A stretch of DNA of 64,000 bases, taken from contig OX465580.1 of NCBI GenBank assembly GCA_950022655.1, positions 122,929,016 through 122,993,015 on the forward strand, read 5' to 3'. The notes under the pieces were generated by a model. It worked only from the letters and a program-made list of their open reading frames with translations. It did no database searches and was not told where the DNA came from. Origin of the DNA: Alentia gelatinosa (taxonomy: Eukaryota; Annelida; Polychaeta; Phyllodocida; Polynoidae). Each line of letters opens with the position of its first letter. The first letter of the stretch is position 1. Shown here one piece after another: positions 43,201-51,801 of the stretch. The position numbers were made by a program, and so were the translations under genes.

Positions 43201-46200
43201 TGTATGTACAGACAGCTGTCACAGTACACTACATGCAACACGCTACAGGTAATTATTTCACCCCTGGTATTTTTTTCCCATAGTCTTAACATTGGGAACT
43301 CGTACTCAATGCCTATGAAGTATTTAGAAAAAATACTCAAAGAGGGATTATGTCGCAAATGTTAGCCAATTAGTCAGTGTGAAGGGTGAGACAAATTCAG
43401 AAATCTATTCAATTTTATGGTTAGAGGTCAATCCTATCTCATTTGAATTGCAACTTAATTCATGCGTCTTCGCCTAGTGAATTACTATGCTATTCAAACT
43501 CGATGGGATGAGAGCTCTGGCCGTATATTTCCCGTATAGTACCCTACTTCTCTATTAGGGAAAGGAAGATATATAAAACTACATTGAAATAGTAATATTA
43601 CTATATACCTATAGGCGAATGTTTCACTTTACTGACCAGTAATACAAATTCTGTTCGTCACTGAGTGACGAAAGAATATTCATACGTCTCTCCGTACCAC
43701 ATGACCACTCATTCTACTATTTACTGAGTTGTAGAATGGCATTTTTAATGATTTCTAGAATTATAATAATAAAGAGACACAGTGAGTGTGACTGAATTCC
43801 AGAAATACTCACCTCTCTTTGAACTCTTGGTGAGTATTTCTGATCAAAACATCTCTGAACAGATTCCATTCAGTCACAGTAAATATGTCTCTATATAATA
43901 CTAGGCAGGCATGTCAGTTGGGGTCATGGACAAAGAGAGGAAATATTTCTGGGAAGTTTGAACTACTGCTTATTGGTATAAATGAGGCCCATTTTATTCT
44001 CTCTTTGTTTTACACTAAAAAAAAACTTTCATAAACTGAAAATGAAAACTAGGATTTCCTTTGAAAATTGCCATCTCTGACTAGTTATTACAAAACATTA
44101 TATGACACATTAAATTTAGTGAACATTTCATCAAATACTGCGAAAGGATGTGGCGTCGGTGTAGCGACTACTGATCCTCTGATCTGTCATGGCGTGTCCC
44201 GGATCTGCCGGGTCGTTGTTACGCGTCACTGTGATATGGTTCAATTTTTTCGAGAAGAACGATACGCCCTAAAACTATCTCCAGATCGGAATTAATTCAT
44301 CCAAATTATATCAGATACTATAGCTTTAACAATCAGGGATGCCAGTTAGAGTCGGGGCGAAAAAAGTGAAAATATCTTTCATGTGGATTTTTCTGCTGCA
44401 GAGAGACCGGGAAAACCTGAGAAATATGTCCTTGTCAGCCATGGCATGGGGCTGAGGGTCTTTGGGAAAGTTGAAACCACTGTTTTATTGGCGTAAATGA
44501 GGCTAAATCAATATTATCTTTGTTTGACACAAGGAAAAGCAATTAGATATACTGGGTATGAAAAGTGGATTTCCACGGGAAAATGGGAACAATAGATGAA
44601 TTAATAGCATTTTCGTTGATAATATTTAAAGGTTTAAGATCACCCACTCTCATAGTGGCGGCAATAAAACTTACCTGCAGTATCTCGGGGTAAGCGTACA
44701 CCTCGTCCGAGTTGTGGCATCTTTGTGAGAGATTCCCCTCCTCGCACTTATCGAGTAGGAGCAGACCTTTGTGATGCTGGGCCAGCAGCGAGAGTTCGTC
44801 AAAATATTCCGGATGGATCCCAAACTGAGAAGACACTAGCAGCCACCGACGGTCACCCCTGGTAAAGACAACGGTTAAAAATATGTGAATTTCAGCAAAA
44901 GAAAATACACGAAGGACGTAAGTTCGGTATATTTTGTACGAATTTACTTTACCCATTCTACAATATCCCAGGGATGTCAGTTGGGTCAGGGTAAAACGTG
45001 GATCTTTTTTTATAGATATTTTCATGTGGATTTTTCTGCCTCAGAGAGATCGGGAAAACTTGTATGATATGTCCTTGTCGGCCATGGCATGGAGCTGACG
45101 GTCTGTGGGGGAGGTTCAAACCACTGTTTTATTGGTATAAATCAGGCTAAATCAATATCGTATTTGTTTGAAATAAGGGGGGAAAATTACATATACATGT
45201 ACTGAATAAAAAAAGAATGGATTTCCACGGAAAGTTGGAAAAAATTACATCTCTGATATCCGTATAATTGGTATCTAAAATCAGTAATACTAAACAATTA
45301 TTTTCAGGAGAAACAAAGGTCGGTTTAAAATATTCATATTGTATAAATCAGTCAGAGATCATCAAAGAACTTACGGTCTCGCTTTGGATTAATAACATTG
45401 CAGATCAGTGAAAAACAGCCAAATTCACAAAATTTGAGGTTATGCAGACAATGGAACTCCTTTGAAATTTAATACAAATAAACTCCTGAATTCTCCAACC
45501 GTGGTCATTATCCTGAAACCAGGGAATCATCTTGTAATCTCTGTCAGAGATTAATAGAGATTAATAGATAGGGATGTCAGTTGGGGGCATGAAAAAAATA
45601 AAGGAAATATCACTCCTATGGAATCTACTGCCTCAGAGAGAAAGAAAACACGGAAAACACACCCACATTGGCCATGGAATGGCGCTGATGTGTGTGAGGA
45701 GATTTGAACCACTGTATATTGATATGCATGAGTCCCAATTTATTCTATCTTAGTCTTACATCAGAAAAAGGAATTTTAAATGGTAAGCCTATGGGACAAA
45801 AATACCAGGGGTCAGATAAACTACCATCCCCAGGGATGTCAGTTGATAACAGGGACAAATGTGGAAATATTTGTCATGTGGATTTTGCTGCCTTAGAGAG
45901 ACCTCATAAGATTAAATGAGGCTAAAGGAAATTGGTTGGTTGGTTGGTTGGTTGGTTTGATTTAACGTCCAGTTAACCATTAGAGGTTCTCACCAGACTT
46001 TCTCATGGCTCTTTTACACCCCAAGGGTGGTGATCCAATCTATGTAATGAATTCAGGTAGAAATCTCACCCATACACATTTACCGAGGTGAGAGTTATTT
46101 TAGTTCCCACACCACATAGACATGGTATGAGAGCGATTGGCCTTTGATATAGCAGTAAATCTACCACTGCTGGGAATGAAGGAGAAGAGTGGCTGCAGTG

Positions 46201-49200
46201 GGACTCGAACCTTCAAAGTCCTACAACCTTGGGATTACAAGTCCAGTGCCCTAACCACTAAAGGAAAAGCAATAACATAGTCTAAATATGAAAAGTGGAT
46301 TTTTACGAGAAAAAAAAAAAAATAACATCCCTGCATCCCTGAATCGATCATTTATTTGTGATCTACTTTTTCTGTTGTTATACACCTTTTTCCCTGTTTG
46401 ACTTGTACTGGAAGAACGCCTTAGGGTGAATGTACCACGTCTTTCTATGAATAAAATTTTTTTTTTTTTTAAATCATCTTGCTTGCTCTATGATCTGAGG
46501 CGGAGACTGACCTGGCGTAGTCGGTGAGCGGCACGTTGGCGGTGAGCGGGTTGTAGAGCGGCACCGACACGTCGTACCCGGCCCGGTACGACCACGTGGA
46601 GAAGCCGCCGCCCGCCAGCAGCGCCCGGTCGTGGTTCACGTCCAGCGTCGTGTTGTAGTCCGGCGTGCTCCCCGGCAGCATGTTGAACAGCAGGTGGTTG
46701 ATGCCGTCATTCCACCTGGTCACAGAACACTCAGTCATCAGCAGGGAGGACATGGACCTTTGTTTATGGTTGGGGAGGGGGAGGAAAACCTGTGGAGAGC
46801 TCCCATAATATGAGCTTTTTCTAGTGTTTTTGATTGTTTTCCTGATGGTTTCTTTCAAGAATTCAAATATTGTGACCCCCTCCCTTCTCGTCATATTTAC
46901 ATCGATCTAAAAAAAAAAATTAAAAAGGGGGGAAGGAGGCACTGACGGTTGAAAAAACCCGGAAATCCACCTTTAGGCGGGAAATTCTCTTGCCTCCATC
47001 AAGCATAAAATTTCTTGGCAGAAAGTTCTATTTTTTTTTTTTTTTTTCACACATATACCAGTCACATAATTGTTTGGGATAAATTTACTTTACGCTACTG
47101 GACTTCTATTTCATATATATTTTCCTGTGAAAGCATTAAATGAAAATTAGTCAACAATAGCACTTTTGTTTACCAACGGTAACATCGCTACAGACAAGGT
47201 AGCCTATCCCTTGTGGTGTACATACTATGTTCTGCGTAGGATGGTATCAACATGGGGGCCATCCATAAAGTACTTACGCACTGAGCGGGGTGAGGGGGGG
47301 GGGGAGTAAACAAATTCGGAAATTTTACGTATGCTCCTTCTTTGTTCTATTGCTTACAAAATCGGGAGGGGGTGGGGGTTAAAAAATTTAGGAATTTCTG
47401 CGTACGTACTTTATGGATGGCCCCATAGGGATGCAAACAGGCAGGAAGGAAGGAAGGAGGGGTAGGAGTAAACAAAAAATGGGAGTTTGCTGGGCCCAGG
47501 GAACTTGATCCTTTCTTACCTGGGTAACGAGGCCAGGATCTTGGAGGTCTCCTTAAGGCGGATATTGTTCTGGTTGAGGAGGTCGAGTGGTGGCAGGAAG
47601 AGGCAGGCCTTCTCCGGGTCAGCCGTGTAGTAAATACTGTCCTGCACCGTCTGCAGAACCTCGTGGAACTCCCGGGAGACGGGCAGCGAAATGGGCAGCC
47701 CCTCCTCGTCCATGTGGTTCACCTGCAGCGAGATTTTTTTTCATTAAAAAAAATCATTAGTTGGGTAGATTCGTCAGTACAAAGAGCAGGCTCTGCCATC
47801 TAGCCCTTTTTCTGACAGTATTCAATCTTAGCAAACTATTCGTTTGGAAACAATCTAATCATTATTCATAGTCTGTAGTATAACAATCACTAGTATGAGC
47901 AATAGGATAACATGGAAAAGTTCACAACATAGCAATTAAAAATAAACAAACAACTTATAATATATGATTAACGCCAGTGTCTTGCAATATTGAAAGCAGG
48001 ATCGAGTTGGATTTATCAGTGATGGTGATGACATTTAGTGACAATTACGATAAAACATCGTTATAAAGAGATTTGTTAAAAGACGATTTTGCATAGACAA
48101 CCTTAAAACACTCTAGAAACTCCCTCAAATACTTTAGAAAACCATTCCTCTGTTCTATTGTGTAACTCATGTAATTCACATCTACTAAGGCCTTCCATCC
48201 CTTATTACATTGAAGAATTCAACATTCACTGAATATTTTGAAAAATCACAATGATATAAGGGGGTGATTAAAAAAAGATGCTATATGTTCAGACTTCTTA
48301 CTTATCCGACTGAAAATGTTACTTTACTCAGTGAACTTCATTGTTTCAGCTTTGCTCTAAAATACTCTCTTATTAATATCAGCCTTACTATAGAAATGCA
48401 TAGAAAAAGTTGAGACCAGGTAGCGTACTTTATTGCAATAACGGTTGTTATTCCTATTTTTAATGGTGATGGTGTTTAGGCCACTAACCAAATTATACCC
48501 AAGATGTTGTCTTTTATGATCCAAGTTTTTATTAAGATCTTACAACTTGTGTTACAATTGTTCACTGATCTGTTTTCATTATCCCACTTGTTTCGGCTGA
48601 TGTGCCTTCATCAGGGACTTGATATGAAATTATCTTTTTTAATGGGCTGAAATATGTTTATTCAAGTCCTGGTAATCAGTCAGCAACCCTAAGAAACGTT
48701 GATTTGTGACATTGATGAATAATTATACATGTATATCTGAATAGGTAATTATCCGATTACTTACCTTGGTAGAAGTATGAAGGAGAATTAAGGTTCTTGC
48801 GAAGCCTAGGGACACTTACGAGTGCCCTAGGGTAACAGGGAAAACAGAGTTGTGATAGAGACACTGCCAAATTCCTCATGGAATCTTAACAGGATTCAAC
48901 AAAAAAGACCTACGACACTGTAAGAATTTAAAAGAGGCATATACCGTTCCCCACCTGCGGATATATGTAGACACTGATGCGGTTGTCGTCGTTATAACCA
49001 CAATGGTAGACGTCAAAGCAGGTGTGGAAGGTGCAGGTGGGGTTACGCGGCCGGGCCGTCGGCGACGCCGCCCCGATGACCACGTCCCGCTGGTAGTCGG
49101 CCCCGCGCCGGGACGCCTCCTCCTGGGCGTCCCCGGAGTGGGGCCAGAACTGCAGGAGGAGGACGCCCGTGAAGAGGAAGCAGACAGCTATGGCCAGAAA

Positions 49201-49320
49201 GACGACCAGGTAGTGCTGCTTGGGCTTCACGGGTTTCCTGTAGACGGGACGCTCCCCACGGGGCCAATTGGCGGCCGGTTTGACGTCCGCCGGTTGATGG
49301 TTTCTTGGCTTCAGATCCAT
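36859..49320 (-). CDS. EXT2: Exostosin-2, complete coding region in 11 exons
   Basis: EXT2 is a Golgi type II membrane protein that forms the heparan sulfate polymerase with EXT1. Exons (minus strand): 49320-48955, 47722-47520, 46715-46512, 44858-44675, 42617-42478, 41670-41445, 40733-40550, 39257-39188, 38560-38464, 38105-37962, 37206-36859. All are GT-AG and join in frame to 721 codons (human EXT2: 718). Residues about 36-59 form a membrane anchor; then comes [12 protein letters not shown]; the exostosin (GT47) domain runs to about 440; the GT64 domain follows, with its metal-binding DDD at residues 542-544 in [10 protein letters not shown]. Late motifs include [29 protein letters not shown] and RADPVLYKD. 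Start chosen because it gives the expected short cytoplasmic tail. Convergent with PLD and divergent from DAGLA. No missing or broken part was seen. Confidence 0.97.
37962..38105 (-). CDS. EXT2: EXT2 exon E10
   Basis: 48 codons in phase 0-0: [20 protein letters not shown], then [18 protein letters not shown] and HHK, matching vertebrate [20 protein letters not shown]. Donor CACAAG|GTTGGC. Confidence 0.96.
38464..38560 (-). CDS. EXT2: EXT2 exon E9 with DDD motif
   Basis: Encodes [20 protein letters not shown] and [12 protein letters not shown], including the DDD metal/nucleotide-sugar motif of the GT64 transferase. Acceptor TTTCTATTTCAG, donor TACGAG|GTACGT. Confidence 0.96.
39188..39257 (-). 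CDS. EXT2: EXT2 micro-exon E8 (70 bases)
   Basis: Too short to appear as an ORF; found by phase and homology. It encodes [20 protein letters not shown] and SNR with split codons on both sides, matching vertebrate SLWPKIRVPLKVVRT..NKLSNR. Acceptor TTTCATTTTCAG, donor AACAG|GTACGT. Confidence 0.95.
40231..40365. repeat. Long hairpin, about 57-base arms
   Basis: Left CGTCCTGACTGTAGACGAAA.. and right ..TTTCGTCCACAGTAAGGACG are inverted, as are ATCGATATCATACTG and CAGTATGATATCAACG around the apex. Apex GCTTCCGCCTATGGCGTCAGG. In the EXT2 intron between E7 and E8. Confidence 0.85.
40550..40733 (-). CDS. EXT2: EXT2 exon E7, start of GT64 domain
   Basis: Encodes [31 protein letters not shown] and [17 protein letters not shown], the start of the GT64 fold. 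Acceptor GCTCTTACAG-type, donor CTCCTG|GTGAGT. Confidence 0.96.
41104..41330 (-). repeat. Composite foldback, family A variant with different arms
   Basis: The module begins TTATCTCACCCC with AAAGGCTTAACACTAGGAAT inside. It is followed by a hairpin whose arms are AATAACTTGGTCCGCACTCC and GGAGTACAGACCAAGTTATT, with CTCGTTTGACC/GGTCAAACTCG inside and an apex containing TTCACTCAGCTTTGC. Confidence 0.75.
41445..41670 (-). CDS. EXT2: EXT2 exon E6
   Basis: Encodes [17 protein letters not shown], then [30 protein letters not shown] and [10 protein letters not shown], linking the two transferase domains. A family B foldback begins 42 bases upstream of its acceptor. Confidence 0.96.
41713..41998. repeat. 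Composite foldback, family B
   Basis: Module TTATCCTACCCCTAATATAA with CATAGGCTTAACATTGGG inside, ending near GGGTAGGGTTAA. It is followed by a hairpin with arms AATCTTGGCCACCGCATTCC and GGAATACGGTGGCCAAGATT and apex CACTCGGCTTCGCCTCATGA. Confidence 0.8.
42057..42295 (+). mobile_element. CAGGGATG-family MITE, forward
   Basis: Starts CAGGGATGTCAGTTGGGG, with CAGAGAGACTGAGAAAATAG, TTGTTTTACACAAGGAAAAG and AAAGTGGATTTCCATGGAAA blocks; the 3' end is decayed (GGCATCTATTG). Confidence 0.75.
42478..42617 (-). CDS. EXT2: EXT2 exon E5
   Basis: Encodes [39 protein letters not shown] and IDWK, the conserved C-terminal part of the exostosin domain. Its acceptor GGCGTGGTTTCAG is repeated in the adjacent 94-bp tandem array. 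Confidence 0.97.
42618..43250. repeat. 94-bp tandem array containing EXT2 splice-acceptor copies
   Basis: Acceptor-like CTGAAACCACGCC words (minus-strand GGCGTGGTTTCAG) lie at 42618 (the real site), 42717, 42811, 42905, 42999 and 43093, and a mutated one (TTGAAACC) at 43187. Spacing is 99 and then exactly 94. Each unit also holds a GTATGTACAGACAGCTGTCA block and the ATTATCTCACCCCTG terminus of the adjoining family A foldback. It sits directly upstream of exon E5. Confidence 0.97.
43251..43530 (-). repeat. Composite foldback, family A (reverse)
   Basis: Module start ATTATTTCACCCCTGGTATT, with CCCATAGTCTTAACATTGGG inside, through GAAGGGTGAGACAAATT, then hairpin words GAATTGCAACTTAATTCATG and AGTGAATTACTATGCTATTC around a CTTCGCCT apex. 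Its terminus was captured into the neighbouring 94-bp array. Confidence 0.8.
43773..43892. repeat. Hairpin with GTGTGACTGAAT arms
   Basis: Left AGAGACACAGTGAGTGTGAC and right GTCACAGTAAATATGTCTCT are inverted, and AGAAATACTCACC/GGTGAGTATTTCT form the inner stem. A half-copy of the arm is at about 10561-10640. Confidence 0.75.
43916..44079 (+). mobile_element. CAGGGATG-family MITE, internally deleted
   Basis: 164 bp, ends CAGGCATGTCAGTTGGGG and ATTGCCATCTCTG, flanked by ACTAGG and ACTAGT (5 of 6 identical). Confidence 0.75.
44334..44590 (+). mobile_element. CAGGGATG-family MITE lacking its 3' end
   Basis: Starts CAGGGATGCCAGTTAGAG and contains the family blocks through AAAGTGGATTTCCACGGGAA. 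It stops before the right terminus, ending about 85 bases from the E4 donor region. Confidence 0.7.
44675..44858 (-). CDS. EXT2: EXT2 exon E4
   Basis: Encodes [44 protein letters not shown]. Acceptor GTCTTTACCAG, donor CTGCAG|GTAAGT. It matches the vertebrate LLSSQVGLHPEY to DYPQVLQ stretch. Confidence 0.95.
44969..45255 (+). mobile_element. CAGGGATG-family MITE, best-defined copy
   Basis: 287 bp with ends CAGGGATGTCAGTTGGG and AAATTACATCTCTG, flanked by an exact ATATCC duplication (44963-44968 and 45256-45261). It begins 110 bases upstream (in gene sense) of exon E4. No ORF. Confidence 0.88.
45573..46334 (+). mobile_element. Two CAGGGATG-family MITEs, the second split by a SINE
   Basis: The first copy, from 45573, is cut by a family A remnant near 45783-45827. 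The second copy starts at about 45834, is interrupted at about 45925 by SINE-1 and resumes at about 46263 with GGAAAAGCAATAACATAG to AATAACATCCCTG. Confidence 0.75.
45926..46263 (-). repeat. tRNA-derived SINE-1, full length
   Basis: On the minus strand the head begins TAGTGGTTAGGGCACTGGAC and has an exact box B, GGTTCGAGTCC, as in tRNA-derived SINEs. The tail is a (CCAA)n run (45933-45958 on the plus strand). CTAAAGGAAA occurs on both sides as a target duplication inside a MITE. Partial relatives are at 14042 and 52803. Confidence 0.8.
46512..46715 (-). CDS. EXT2: EXT2 exon E3
   Basis: Encodes [40 protein letters not shown] and VSVPLYNPL, one of the most conserved EXT2 blocks. Acceptor TCTGTGACCAG, donor GCCAG|GTCAGT. 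GC-rich compared with its introns. Confidence 0.97.
47252..47427. mobile_element. GGCCATCCATAAAGT-family MITE, copy D3
   Basis: Ends GGGGGCCATCCATAAAGTAC and GTACTTTATGGATGGCCCC are nearly perfect inverted repeats. It is the best-preserved copy and lies 92 bases downstream, in gene sense, of the EXT2 E2 donor. Confidence 0.85.
47520..47722 (-). CDS. EXT2: EXT2 exon E2
   Basis: Starts [19 protein letters not shown] directly after the acceptor and contains [20 protein letters not shown], equivalent to vertebrate [20 protein letters not shown]. Ends with two bases of an Arg codon before GTAAGA. Confidence 0.96.
47723..48954 (-). other. EXT2 intron E1-E2
   Basis: AT-rich; a small inverted word CCTAGGGACAC..GTGCCCTAGGG lies at about 48806-48832. 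No gene or recognised repeat family was seen. Confidence 0.5.
48955..49320 (-). CDS. EXT2: EXT2 first coding exon E1, membrane anchor
   Basis: Starts at ATG 49320. It has a basic, proline-rich cytoplasmic tail, then a membrane helix ([20 protein letters not shown]) followed by QFWPHS, as in vertebrate EXT2, and [12 protein letters not shown] and ISVYIYPQ. Phase 0 donor CCGCAG|GTGGGG. A good acceptor (CCCCGTAACAG) lies 21 bases upstream of the ATG, so the 5' leader is probably spliced. Confidence 0.93.
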
Positions 49321-49852
49321 GCTTTGGGAGTTACTTGCAGTCTGTTACGGGGTAAAACAGAAAACACAGGGAATTAATCGAAAAGAAAGTTTTTTCCTAC
49401 CAGGATATTTGCTGGAAACACCACGCAAGGTGTGAGGCATACATCCAAATAAATAAGAAGAAAATACACAAATTAATCGAAAAGAACTACCGTGGGTGTG
49501 GTGGGTGAATGAGGACAGACATTAGAATGTGTACTCGGTATAAATACTCCCACTTTCTGTTTACAGAAAAAGAGACAATGACCCTAAATTCAACATTGTA
49601 CTTGAAGTCATGAACCATATTGTAAAGTATCCTTCTAGATTGAATAATTAAAAACAATTAGACTTTCATAAAATATAACTGATTACCTTAAAAGCTACTT
49701 TGGCTTCATAAGGAATGGTTTATATTGAAGAGTTTGATCGCAGTACCTAAAGTACACAAATAAAAACATACATGCTTTGAAATGCGATATCTCAAATGAA
49801 TATACGAATATATGTAGATAGCTTCTACATTATCAGAGTGCAATTCACCAAC

Positions 49853-49931
49853 CTGTCGCTGATAGTGTTCCAGGATCAACGACGTGGAGTATCCAACTCC
49901 GACAACATTCTCTGTGGAATTTCAAATAATT
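49853..49931 (-). other. Candidate EXT2 5' untranslated exon
   Basis: On the minus strand a TTGTTGTTGCAG acceptor and a CGACAG|GTTGGT donor bound 79 bases, upstream of the acceptor that precedes the E1 ATG. It contains ATG TTG TCG to TGA, a 10-codon upstream ORF. Splice-signal evidence only. Confidence 0.35.
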
Positions 49932-51082
49932 CTGCAACAACAAAAATATATGATCCATAAATGGACGAATATAATCTAACCTAACCTCGACGGTGGGTGA
50001 GATAAGACCAAGATAATATCGTTACCAATGCTAGATTAGTTTCCACATGGAAATGCAAGATTATCATCAGAATATGGCAATATGAAGGTAAATTCCCAGA
50101 GATTTTTATCACCATGTGAGGCCACTTAGAATACTTCTGGTCAAGGTCAAGCGCAAAGGGATCTAGCCCAGTCCCAACGTCCTACTGCTGACTTTGGCTC
50201 ATCCATATTGAGGTTTCCCTTAATAACTGCTCCCTCCTGGCTCTCAGTAAACAGGAAGTAGACTGATAACATTACTCTCTGTATAGAGCTGATGCCTGGT
50301 GTATGATACTTTGCAGTTAGAGAACCAGTAAGATAGATGACATGACCCTGTGACATGACTGAAAAGCATGGAAGCGCCACCGGAAAACTACCTCTAAATA
50401 CACAGTTATAAAATTAGAGCAAGCTGTTTAGTAGGTATGCAAATGCAAATTGGTGTACATTTATTGATAATACATTTGCTTCATACATGTGAAGTCTGTG
50501 TAGCAACAAATATCTGCCATGCCTTCTAGCGGATAACCGGTGAACCAGCGTATGTTTGACTCTGAGGTCTGATAGGACTAGATCTAGACTAGGTAAAACG
50601 TTCACCCCTCAACTCCATTCAGGTTGTGGACAGGGCTGGTTACACTAGCTAGATCTAGACTAGTTTTCCTACTGACTGGCGCGGAATACCAGTCTTTACT
50701 GACTTTAGAAGTTTAGTACTTTACGGCCTCTCAGATTTCCCGGTCCGGACGCGCAGAGAGGCCGGAAAACCTGATACCCTAGCGTGAATGCCAACTGTCA
50801 TACGCTTAGACACAAATGTTCATCTATCTATATACGAGGTTACATACAAACTTAGTGAGTGTGCGACTGTGGGCACACTGACAGTGACACTGACACTACC
50901 GTTCGATCGAGTTGTCAAATTGGGATCTGCTACTAGATCTAGATCTAGTGCCAGGTTCAACCGAATATTTTCAAATAAACCTACCCAACCCAGTTGATAT
51001 CATTCCACAATATTGAGACTGGAAATACATTATAGATAAACAGTCTAACGTGCGGCTATACAAACAGTATCGACGATTTACC

Positions 51083-51706
51083 TACTACATTTCCAAAACG
51101 GAAGAGGAGGAGCTGGCATCCATTTTCCTTTTGCAACTGCTGCGAGACTATAACGCTGAACTGGTCCCGCTCCCTTGTCAAACTACCTAAAGCGAGTGAC
51201 GCCGACCAAGGGACCAGCCAACCTCGCTGGTTGCTGACTGACAAACTATTAGAATTTAAGAGATATACGGGCTACAAGCTTCAGTGCTGCTGTAGCCGGT
51301 ATCTTCAATACTCCGTTGCGTAGCATACTGTAATATAAATACCAGCGAATAAGTAAGAAAATAAATCTAATAGTTTGCAATCTTTTGTCTAACTTAGTTC
51401 AGAAAGGCATTACCTGATCGATCAGCTATGAACACATTTTTAAAGCACTTTATTTGGGATCAATAAAAGGTCCATGTAAAATATTTAAACAACAAATCAT
51501 GATCAAGGGAGTACGATCGTCGGGCACGGCTCCAGTTCGGTAGGTCTCGGTTGTTTTCGCCGGAGAGATCCGAACGCTCATGTGTACATGAACTGTCAAA
51601 GGGGGCAGAGCCACCGTGTGGTGGGAGAGAGCGGCAGCATGTCTCTGTGGATTTTACGCTACTTAATGCCTTTGGATTACTCAAAGAGGCCGAGAAATTG
51701 ACAACA
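51083..51706. promoter_or_regulatory. Probable divergent EXT2/DAGLA promoter region
   Basis: EXT2 reads left and DAGLA reads right from this interval. A minus-strand donor TAG|GTAAAT at 51082/51081 could end a first untranslated EXT2 exon. The stretch 51500-51706 is GC-richer and forms the DAGLA leader. No TATA box was convincingly placed. The shared promoter is inferred from geometry. Confidence 0.4.
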
Positions 51707-51801
51707 ATGCCAGGGATAGTTGTGTTCAAACGACGATGGAGCGTGGGATCGGACGACCTGGTCGTACCCGCGGTGTTTATGGTCCTTCTGCACGTTGTTT
51801 G
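51707..51801 (+). CDS. DAGLA: Diacylglycerol lipase alpha-type, first coding exon
   Basis: DAGL enzymes are multi-pass membrane lipases that release 2-arachidonoylglycerol from diacylglycerol. Only exon 1 (31 codons plus TG) is in the window: MPGIVVFKRRWSVGSDDLVV then PAVFMVLLHVV, nearly identical to the vertebrate DAGLA N-terminus (MPGIVVFRRRWSVGSDDLVL), which leads into the first membrane helix; DAGLB differs at these positions. The donor is TTTG|GTGAGT, splitting the Trp codon exactly where the homologue has Trp. The start was chosen by homology: the frame is open for 52 more codons upstream but has no conserved residues or ATG. The catalytic Ser and Asp lie beyond the window. Confidence 0.93.

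Noticed and set aside
49003..49377. Plus-strand 124-codon ORF over EXT2 E1 (and similar shadows at 41415, 46631, 25406)
   Set aside because: Antisense or frame-shifted shadows of well-supported exons.
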